A stretch of DNA of 50,693 bases from NCBI GenBank assembly GCA_017530505.1, contig JAFXMI010000043.1, positions 1 through 50,693 of the forward strand, in the 5' to 3' direction. Every line of letters begins with the position of its first letter. The stretch's first letter is position 1. The notes under the pieces are model-generated. The model was not told the origin of the DNA and made no database searches. It saw only the letters and a program-made list of their open reading frames with translations. Below, in pieces: positions 43,657 to 50,693 of this stretch. Origin of the DNA: Clostridia bacterium (lineage in GTDB: Bacteria > Bacillota > Clostridia > TANB77 > CAG-508). A program made the position numbers and the translations under genes.

Positions 43657-44865
43657 TTAAGTATCACCATGTTCATGTTTGAATCTTGCATTATATACTT
43701 TTTTACAATTTTTTAATAAATAATCGGTTTCTTTTTTTCGTTGAAAAATGTTGTATAATCGTTCATTTAAGGCTTCTAAAGAGCTATAATTATATAAAAC
43801 GCTTCTAGGTAATGGATACGATAAACCGTTGTTTTTTAGATATTGCTCAAATGTTTGAATTTTGCTTTCTAAAGCTCTTTTAAGTAATTCTAGTTGATCT
43901 AATCTATTTCTAAGTTCTTGTAATTCACTAGGCTTATCATCTTCTGAACCAGAATTATCAAATAAATTGGGATCAGGTTTCCTTTCATTTATGATTTTTT
44001 TGCAAACACTTTGTAAATTTTGTATTCCTTGAAAAGATATATCCAAATATTGTTGAATAATTGAATCTTCTTTAAAAGACAAATAATCAAGATAACCATA
44101 TCTCTTATTATAAGTAACTGGTACTCCTGAAAATAAAATAATATCAGAAATCGCTTGATATGTTGGGATATCCCATCCATAATAAGAAACATACCAATCG
44201 CTCTCTTCAACCTTTAAAAAAATAGAATCTCCATTTTTATAATATTCACCATTTGAAAATTGAACTAAGTCTCCATCATCAGATCTATTAACATTTAACA
44301 ATAAATAAAGTTCTCCATCATCTTCATCATAGTAATAATAATTTTGTGTATAAGGTTTATCATTTATTCCTGGATATGTATAAAAACATGTACCTTTTAC
44401 TTTTCTTAATTTCTTATCACTAATTTTTTTGTGTAAATCATCTTGTTTTGTTTTTCCAGGCGCAGTTAATGGCATAAATAATTTAAATCTGTATACATTA
44501 TCTCCACAAACTTCAAACTCACCATTTGCTATATTTCTAAAATCATCAATTGATGTACCACATATACATGGACGAATTCCCATTCCACGGTCTGTAACAC
44601 TGGTTGCCCCTATTTCTCCTCTAGTATTAACAGTAAATATTTCAGGATGGGAATAATCCATTCCCCTTTCAGTTCTAGTAAAATAAGCAGCAGTTCTATC
44701 TCTTAATTCCCCTCCATCATTAATATATTTGGCAGATAGACCCATAGCACGTGCTAAATCAGCAAAATGAGGAGAAATTGGTGTATCCCCTTTTTTTAAT
44801 GCTGGTAAAGGAGATGCCATACTTTGTTCCACAGAAAATCTTAAAGGTAATTGCATCATTGACAT
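43657..44865 (-). CDS. Unknown protein with C-terminal coiled coil
   Basis: A 402-residue soluble-looking protein. The N-terminal part has SVTDRGMGIRPCICG and EFEVCGDNVYRFKLF, reading like a small strand-rich surface domain. The middle is rich in Y, D and N (NYYYYDEDDGELYLLLN). The C-terminal 130 residues form a coiled coil (LQELRNRLDQLELLKRALES). There is no signal peptide, membrane helix or catalytic motif that I recognise. It has its own promoter and GGAGG ribosome site, and faces the hydrogenase operon across a shared terminator. Confidence 0.6.
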   Translation of the reverse strand: MSMMQLPLRFSVEQSMASPLPALKKGDTPISPHFADLARAMGLSAKYINDGGELRDRTAAYFTRTERGMDYSHPEIFTVNTRGEIGATSVTDRGMGIRPCICGTSIDDFRNIANGEFEVCGDNVYRFKLFMPLTAPGKTKQDDLHKKISDKKLRKVKGTCFYTYPGINDKPYTQNYYYYDEDDGELYLLLNVNRSDDGDLVQFSNGEYYKNGDSIFLKVEESDWYVSYYGWDIPTYQAISDIILFSGVPVTYNKRYGYLDYLSFKEDSIIQQYLDISFQGIQNLQSVCKKIINERKPDPNLFDNSGSEDDKPSELQELRNRLDQLELLKRALESKIQTFEQYLKNNGLSYPLPRSVLYNYSSLEALNERLYNIFQRKKETDYLLKNCKKVYNARFKHEHGDT

Positions 44866-44904
44866 GTTTAATTTTCCTCCTTAAAATCTTTATAAATTAA
44901 AGAA

Positions 44905-44933
44905 ATTATAACACATAATTATCATTTTGACAA
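44905..44933 (-). promoter_or_regulatory. Promoter of the unknown coiled-coil gene
   Basis: On the minus strand TTGTCA (44928-44933) and a perfect TATAAT (44905-44910) are 17 bases apart. The site touches the 3' end of the upstream gene. Confidence 0.75.
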
Positions 44934-44935
44934 TA

Positions 44936-46405
44936 TTATTCATATTTTTCATATATAATAAATCTTTCATCTTCATATAAAGTTTTTAAATTATTATTAT
45001 CCTCTTCTTCAATTTTTGTATAAAGGTTAAAACTTTTATCTACTAACAATATATCAAAATTATATTGTTTAATAAATTGTTTATAATCTTTTTCGCCAGT
45101 AACACAAGCATCATAATAGTCTTTGAGTATTGTTGTATCATTATAATATGACTCAAAAATTTCTGATCTTGAATCCATAAATGTTTTTATATTATTAAAT
45201 TCTAAATATGATCCTGAATTAAAACCATTAAATAATCTCTTTGTTGATAAATCAACATTTTCTAATAAATACTTTGTCGCATCTACAGGAAAAAAATATT
45301 TATTTATATAGTCACTATATAAATTTTTTTTAAAATTCCATGAGCCAAACAATACAGAAAATAAAATCACAATACAAATAATTATATTTTGTTTTTGCCT
45401 TAATAGTATTAAAATATTATTTTCACTATTATTTAAATAATTATTGAATAAAATTGCTAAAACTATTATTTGAATAGTAGTAACATAATAATAAGCTCTT
45501 TGAATAATTAGTGCTAATACTACCAATAAAATAACATAAAACAAATTATTAGTTTTTTCTTTTTCTGTATAAAAAATTATACTTAAGAAAAATGAGATAA
45601 TACAAATAAAAAACGCAGTTTTTTTTGCAAGTTGTAATTCTGTAATAAAAACTATAGATTTTCCAAAAATAACATAAAATGGCAAAATATACGGTATAAT
45701 ACCAAATGGAGAGATCAATCCCTCAAGAAAATTAATCAACATCAAAAATACTATTTTTTTATAAATAGTTAAATCAATATTTTTTATTAAAGACATTTCT
45801 TTTGTTTTATCAAATATTGATAATATAAATTCTACAATATATGGAATATAGAATACAAAAAATATTAGGAATAGTGAACCATGAATATTTACAAGTAATA
45901 TTGGAAGAATAAGCATAATTAAATAATATCTTTTTTTGTTTGTTTCAATTATTCTTTTTAATGAATAAAATTCAATTAAAAAAATTGTAAGTGATAAGTT
46001 AATTGTTCTAGCATATAAAAATTTTCTAGATAGAAAACAAGAGATTACTGTAAATATAAATGCAACATTAGAATTTTTATTTGTCAAATTCTTTATTATA
46101 TAAAAAATCAAATTAAAATTTATAATATTACATATTATGGCAAATAAGTAAATACCATTAAAATTATATGTATTGTATATTTTATATACTAAAATATTAT
46201 ATAAGTATCTTACATTAACATATCTTAAATTATTATGATATGTTAATGTATCAACATCTGAAAGACCATATTTTGTAACATTTTCTCCAAGTTTAATTGA
46301 AAAAAACATATCTATATCAATTGTTTTTTTAGTAAAAGATATAGTTAAAAATACTATAATTATTACAAATAAGATATTTTTTAATACTTGATTTTTTTTT
46401 CCCAT
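44936..46405 (-). CDS. Polytopic membrane protein, GT-C glycosyltransferase-like
   Basis: A 489-residue protein with roughly ten membrane helices and a C-terminal external domain. The early external segment (DIDMFFSIKLGENV, then GLSDVDTLTYH) has the acidic residues placed as in GT-C enzymes that use lipid-linked sugars. The end (FNGFNSGSYLEF, FMDSRSEIFESYY, DILLVDKSFNLY) resembles the soluble tails of such membrane proteins. The exact activity is unknown. It begins directly after the adhE stop codon, with its GGAG site inside the adhE 3' end, so its translation may depend on adhE read-through. Confidence 0.6.
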   Translation of the reverse strand: MGKKNQVLKNILFVIIIVFLTISFTKKTIDIDMFFSIKLGENVTKYGLSDVDTLTYHNNLRYVNVRYLYNILVYKIYNTYNFNGIYLFAIICNIINFNLIFYIIKNLTNKNSNVAFIFTVISCFLSRKFLYARTINLSLTIFLIEFYSLKRIIETNKKRYYLIMLILPILLVNIHGSLFLIFFVFYIPYIVEFILSIFDKTKEMSLIKNIDLTIYKKIVFLMLINFLEGLISPFGIIPYILPFYVIFGKSIVFITELQLAKKTAFFICIISFFLSIIFYTEKEKTNNLFYVILLVVLALIIQRAYYYVTTIQIIVLAILFNNYLNNSENNILILLRQKQNIIICIVILFSVLFGSWNFKKNLYSDYINKYFFPVDATKYLLENVDLSTKRLFNGFNSGSYLEFNNIKTFMDSRSEIFESYYNDTTILKDYYDACVTGEKDYKQFIKQYNFDILLVDKSFNLYTKIEEEDNNNLKTLYEDERFIIYEKYE

Positions 46406-49010
46406 TTAAGCTCCATAATATGATTTTAAATATATTTCTTTTATATCTGATATTAATGGATATCTTGGATTAGCTCCTGTACATTGATCGTCAAATGCTT
46501 GTTCACTCATTTCATCAATACTATCCAAGAAAGCCTTTTCTTCTATTCCATAATCTTTAATAGAGTGTTTAATTCCAATTGAATCTTTTAACTGATTAAT
46601 TTTTTCTAATAATTTCTCTAATTTTTCATTGTCGTCTGCTCCATTAATACCCAAAGCTTCAGCAATTTCAGCATATCTTCTTAAAGTGTGTGGATATTCA
46701 TATTGTGGAAATGTTCCCATTTTTTCTGGAATTTCAACCGAGTTATACTTCATTACTTGATTTAAGACAAGTGAAACTGTAACACCATGTGGTAAATGGT
46801 GGAAAGCTCCTAATTTATGTCCCATTGAATGTGCTATTCCCAAAAATGAATTTGCAAAAGCCATACCTGCAAGAGTTGCAGCATGTGCCATTTTTTCGCG
46901 AGCTTCAGGATCCTCTGCTCCTTTTTCATAAGCTCTTGGTAAATACTCGAATATTAATTGTATTGCCTTAATAGCCATACTATCTGTGAATTCTGTTGCC
47001 ATCATTGATGCATATGCTTCAATAGAATGGACTAAAGCATCAACACCAGAAGCTGATGTTAAACCTTTTGGAGCATTCATCATTAAATCACTATCAACAA
47101 TTGCCATGTTTGGTAGAAGCTCATAATCAGCAAGTGGATATTTAACGCCTGTATTTTCATCAGTAATAACAGCAAACGGAGTTACTTCTGAACCAGTACC
47201 TGCTGATGTTGGTACCGCAATAAAATAAGCTTTCTCCCCCATTTTAGGGAAAGTATATATTCTTTTTCTAATATCCATAAACCTCATAGCCATATCAAAA
47301 AAATCAACATCAGGATGCTCATATAAAACCCACATAACCTTTGCTGCATCCATTGCAGATCCACCTCCCAGTGCAATAATACAATCTGGTTTAAATTCTT
47401 GCATTAGTTTAGCGCCTTCTTTTGCACATTTTAAATTTGGATCTGGAGCAACATTTGAAAAAGTTGTATGTTCTATTCCCATTTCATTTAACTTATCTGT
47501 TACAGTTTTCGTATAACCATTTTCAAAAAGAAAAGTATCTGTTACAATAAAAACTTTTTTCCTATTCATAACATATTTTAATTCTTCTAAAGCAACCGGC
47601 AAGCAACCTCTTTTAATATAAATCTTTTCTGGGACTTTAAACCAAAGCATATTATTTCTCCTTTCAGCAACAACTTTTATATTTAGTAAATGTTTCATAC
47701 CAACATTTTCTGAAACTGAGTTTCCACCAAGTGTACCGCAACCAAGTGTTAATGATGGGGTAAGTTTAAAGTTATATAAATCACCAATTCCTCCATGTGA
47801 TGAAGGTGTATTTATTAATACTCTACATGTTCTCATACTATTATAGAATTTTTCTATTTTTTCTTTTTCTGTATGAGCATTTATATAAAGTGATGATGTA
47901 TGTCCAATACCGCCATCTTCAACAAGTCTACTTGCTTTTGAAATTGCATCATCAAAATCTTTTGCCCAATACATAGCTAAAACAGGAGATAATTTTTCAT
48001 GTGCAAATTCTTCTGAAATATCTACACTTTGAACTTCACCAATTAATATTTTAGTATTTTCAGGAACCTCAAATCCGGCAAGGTTTGCAACTGTAATTGC
48101 CTTTTGCCCTACTATTTTAGAATTTAAAACACCATCTATTAAAATTGTTTTTCTAACCTTTTCAACTTCATCTTGATTTAAAATATAGCAACCTCTTTTT
48201 GCAAATTCAGCTTTAACATCATTATAAATTTTATCTAAAACAATAACAGATTGCTCAGATGCGCAAATCATACCATTATCAAAAGTTTTTGAATGAATTA
48301 TAGAGTTTACAGCTAAAACTATATTTGCAGTATCATCAATAACTGCTGGTGTATTTCCAGCTCCAACTCCAATTGCTGGCTTTCCACTAGAATATGCTGC
48401 TTTAACCATTCCAGGACCACCTGTTGCTAAAATAACATCAGATAAACCGCATAACTAAATTTGTAAGTTCTAATGATGGAACATCTATCCAATCAATAAT
48501 TCCTTCTGGAGCACCAGCTTCAATTGCAGCCTCTAATACTACTTTAGTTGCTTCTATAGTACATTTTTTAGCTCTAGGATGAGGGCTTATTATTATTCCA
48601 TTTCTTGTTTTAAGTGATAATAATGTTTTAAAAATTGCAGTTGATGTAGGATTTGTTGTTGGAATAACAGCTGCAATAACTCCAACCGGTTCAGCGATTT
48701 CTTTAATTCCATAAGCTTTATCTTCATTTATTAAACCACATGTTTTTTCATTTTTATATTTATTATAAATGTATTCAGAAGCATAGTGGTTTTTTATAAC
48801 CTTATCTTCAACAATTCCCATTCCTGTTTCTTCAACTGCCATTTTTGCAAGCGGTATTCTTGCTCTATTTGCTGCTAAAGCAGCAGCTCTAAATATCTTA
48901 TCAACTTTTTCCTGTGAAAATTGTGAATATTCTTGTTGAGCTTTTCTTACCCTCTCTATAGTTTTTTTCAGTGTTTCCTCACTATCAACTATCTCATATT
49001 CTTTTGACAT
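46406..49010 (-). pseudogene. adhE: adhE, bifunctional acetaldehyde/alcohol dehydrogenase, broken by a one-base frameshift
   Basis: The N-terminal CoA-acylating aldehyde dehydrogenase part begins at 49010 (MSKEYEIVDSEETLKK, after GGGAGG) and runs to LELTNLVMR, then hits TGA at 48438-48440. In another frame the protein resumes at once with SDVILATGGPGMVKAAYSSG. It continues through the catalytic ICASEQSV and the iron-dependent alcohol dehydrogenase domain (GGGSAMDAAKVM, HSMGHKLGAFHHLPHG) to 46406. The joined product of about 867 residues matches normal AdhE, which turns acetyl-CoA into ethanol with NADH. One surplus T in the TTT encoded at 48444-48446 explains the break. It may be a real mutation, a phase-variable tract or a sequencing error. 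Confidence 0.88.
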
Positions 49011-49019
49011 TTAATATTT

Positions 49020-49341
49020 CCTCCCATAAATTATAGTTTTTAATTTATCTTTATTATGCCCTTTTCTATTTGATTTATTAAAGCTTGTGACACATTTAAC
49101 ATCGAAATTTTGCTTTAGCAATTATATTATATAAATGATAAAAATATAAATCAATATATTTTAAAAATTTATTTTTTCCATATATAACTAGATGTTACAA
49201 TTTACGGCTAATATATATTTCAGCTTTTAATAAATTAATATAATTCATAAATTCTAAGTTACAAAATTACTTGACCTAAAAAAAAATTATGGTTATATTA
49301 TTTATAAGTATTTTTTACATTTTGGGGGACTATTTTAAAAT
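49020..49341. other. Divergent intergenic region between adhE and lgt
   Basis: AT-rich sequence with TATAAT-like boxes on the minus strand near 49120-49135 that may serve adhE. A degenerate copy of the MITE end (GTTACAATTTACGGCTAA from 49194, with an AAGTTAC near 49256) lies before lgt. No clear Rex-type operator (TTGTTAA-N-TTAACAA) is seen. Confidence 0.4.
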
Positions 49342-50142
49342 TTGAAAACAATTAATTTTGAAGGACTAGGTATTAGCTTTAATATAAATAATGTATTTTT
49401 TAATATTAATGGATTTAAAATATATTGGTATGCACTTTTTATTGTCATTAGTATTCTTATTTCACTATTGTTTTGTAAAAGAGATAGCGGTAAATACCAT
49501 ATTAGTTTTGATGATATACTAGAATTATATTTATTTATTTTACCAATATCAATTATTTTTGCGAGACTATATTATGTTTTATTTAATCTTAATTACTATC
49601 TAATAAATCCATTAGAAATCTTAAATATTAGAAATGGCGGATTAGCTATTTATGGTGCAATTATTGGTGGAATAATAACAATAATTATATTTTGCAAAAA
49701 AAAATGTTTAAAAATATTAGACATTTTAGATTATTTGATTCCATATCTTGCGTTAGGTCAAAGTATTGGTCGATTAGGAAATTTTGTAAATGAAGAAGCA
49801 TATGGAACAGAAACAACAAATATTTTTAGAATGGGAATTTTTAAATCAGGAACTTATATTCAAGTACATCCAACTTTTTTATACGAATCTATTTGTACTT
49901 TTATTATTTTTGTTATTCTTTTTAAGAAAAAAGAAAAAAGGAAATATCCAGGACAATTGACATTTTTATATTTCTTTTTATATGGAATAATACGTGCAAT
50001 TATAGAAAATTTTAGAACTGATAGTTTAATGTTTAAAACAATACGAGTTTCACAACTACTATCTATTTTTTCAAGTATAATATTTGGAATCATTCTTTAT
50101 AAAAAATATAAACAAAATAAAAAAACAGATATTAATAATTAA
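49342..50142 (+). CDS. lgt: Prolipoprotein diacylglyceryl transferase
   Basis: A 266-residue polytopic membrane enzyme that moves diacylglycerol from phosphatidylglycerol to the lipobox cysteine of prolipoproteins. Visible signatures are NGGLAIYGAIIGG (residues 98-110), the Lgt motif GRLGNFVNEEAYG (143-155) and VHPTFLYES (175-183). Seven membrane helices are apparent and the length is normal. A tyrosine stands where many homologues have histidine in the GGLxxH/YG motif, a common variant in Firmicutes. The start is TTG at 49342, with GGGGGA about 12 bases upstream, so initiation may be weak. Confidence 0.92.
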   Translation: MKTINFEGLGISFNINNVFFNINGFKIYWYALFIVISILISLLFCKRDSGKYHISFDDILELYLFILPISIIFARLYYVLFNLNYYLINPLEILNIRNGGLAIYGAIIGGIITIIIFCKKKCLKILDILDYLIPYLALGQSIGRLGNFVNEEAYGTETTNIFRMGIFKSGTYIQVHPTFLYESICTFIIFVILFKKKEKRKYPGQLTFLYFFLYGIIRAIIENFRTDSLMFKTIRVSQLLSIFSSIIFGIILYKKYKQNKKTDINN

Positions 50143-50229
50143 TTATATTTTAACAGAATACACATAATAAAATGATTTCAACATCATATATATTAAAACT
50201 ATACACTAAATTATCTATCTTAAAAAAAT

Positions 50230-50259
50230 GTTTCCAAAACATAAAAAATATGCTATAAT
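50230..50259 (+). promoter_or_regulatory. Probable promoter of the 66-residue membrane protein
   Basis: A perfect TATAAT (50254-50259) has TTTCCA (50231-50236) 17 bases upstream, a partial match to the -35 consensus. Confidence 0.5.
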
Positions 50260-50322
50260 ATAAATAATTTAACTATTAATTTATTTTATAGTTCTAATTA
50301 ATAAAATAATAGGAGTAAAACT

Positions 50323-50523
50323 ATGGTATATCTTTATCCAATTCCACTTATTCTAATATTTTCTCTAGTTTACATAGTATGTAAACAATGGGATTTGAAA
50401 ATTTTTGCATTAATTTCAAAAATAATAATAATAATATCTGTTATTTTTTTCCTAATAACTTTTGCAAGCCATTTAGGATATAATATTCCAGTAATTAGCA
50501 ATTTTTTTAATAATTTAATATAA
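50323..50523 (+). CDS. Small two-helix membrane protein
   Basis: A 66-residue protein with two membrane helices (PIPLILIFSLVYIVC and LISKIIIIISVIFFLITFA) and almost no soluble part. AGGAG lies 7 bases before the ATG, which together with an upstream promoter-like box supports it as a real gene. The family is not recognised. Confidence 0.6.
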   Translation: MVYLYPIPLILIFSLVYIVCKQWDLKIFALISKIIIIISVIFFLITFASHLGYNIPVISNFFNNLI

Positions 50524-50693
50524 TAATAATTTAAATTGCAACTACTAAACAATAATTATACAATATTTTATATCATTCTGAGTAAATGTATAAGATATTT
50601 ATTATTATAAAATAATAAGTTATTACTTCCCTCTTCTATTTAAATTTTTAAAATACTATTATATCTATAAATATTAAAATAATTTAAACTATT
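50524..50693. other. Right end of the window, no feature seen
   Basis: The last 170 bases are AT-rich and contain no supported gene, strong hairpin or repeat. Confidence 0.5.

Noticed and set aside
48438..48440. TGA in adhE as a selenocysteine codon
   Set aside because: The conserved sequence continues in another frame, not after the TGA in the same frame, so this is a frameshift rather than recoding.
46406..49010. Separate aldehyde and alcohol dehydrogenase genes
   Set aside because: The break falls inside the aldehyde dehydrogenase domain just before its conserved ATGGPGM segment, not at the domain border.

Overview
The DNA is very AT-rich, with strong AGGAGG-type ribosome sites and many TTG or GTG starts. 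It carries an NAD-linked [FeFe]-hydrogenase operon, an adhE-type fermentation gene, and comEA, dacA, lgt and cvpA homologues. This points to an anaerobic, fermentative, low-GC Firmicute (Clostridia), probably a host-associated or uncultured lineage. That assignment is an inference from gene content and base composition; no rRNA gene is present.

Region 1 (1-6.5 kb) is an accessory region ending at a tRNA-Cys gene. It holds two candidate type I toxin-antitoxin loci, each a tiny membrane peptide opposed by a convergent short RNA. It also holds a degraded fragment resembling the C-terminus of a MobV mobilisation protein, a PHP-domain phosphoesterase, a Bro-N antirepressor-like gene with a small helix-turn-helix partner downstream of three short direct repeats, and an unknown two-gene operon (zinc-knuckle protein plus membrane-anchored protein). 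Several structured non-coding stretches lie between them.

Region 2 (6.7-30.7 kb) is the most notable part: a 24-kb, single-strand cluster for a Gram-positive type IV secretion (T4SS)-like machine. In transcription order it encodes six tandem VirB2-like pilins, a VirB3/PrgI-like protein, a membrane-anchored VirB4 N-terminal-domain-like protein, a VirB4 ATPase, a VirB6-like protein, an unknown single-pass protein, and two more VirB6-like proteins with very long cytoplasmic tails. These are followed by two VirB8/TcpC-like small-domain proteins, a 1674-residue cell-wall-hydrolase-like (VirB1-like) protein and a last single-pass protein. No relaxase and no VirD4/TcpA coupling ATPase is visible in the window, so DNA transfer is not supported. 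It could be an effector-secretion, pilus or DNA-uptake machine, or a conjugation module whose other genes lie elsewhere. Good sigma-A-type promoters and terminators split the pilin region into at least three transcription units.

Region 3 (30.8-38.8 kb) looks chromosomal: a D,D-carboxypeptidase, ComEA, an initiator tRNA-fMet, two unknown genes, a DUF5711-like protein with an apparent frameshift in its anchor, CvpA and a membrane acyltransferase. A 244-bp MITE-like element with long inverted ends and a 7-bp target duplication sits just before tRNA-fMet, and related palindromes occur elsewhere in the window.

Region 4 (39-50.7 kb) is energy metabolism and envelope: a NuoE/NuoF/HydA-type trimeric electron-bifurcating or NAD-dependent [FeFe]-hydrogenase operon, an unknown coiled-coil protein, a GT-C-like membrane protein, a bifunctional AdhE gene broken by a one-base frameshift, prolipoprotein diacylglyceryl transferase (Lgt) and a small membrane protein. 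Hydrogenase and AdhE would both dispose of reducing equivalents during fermentation.
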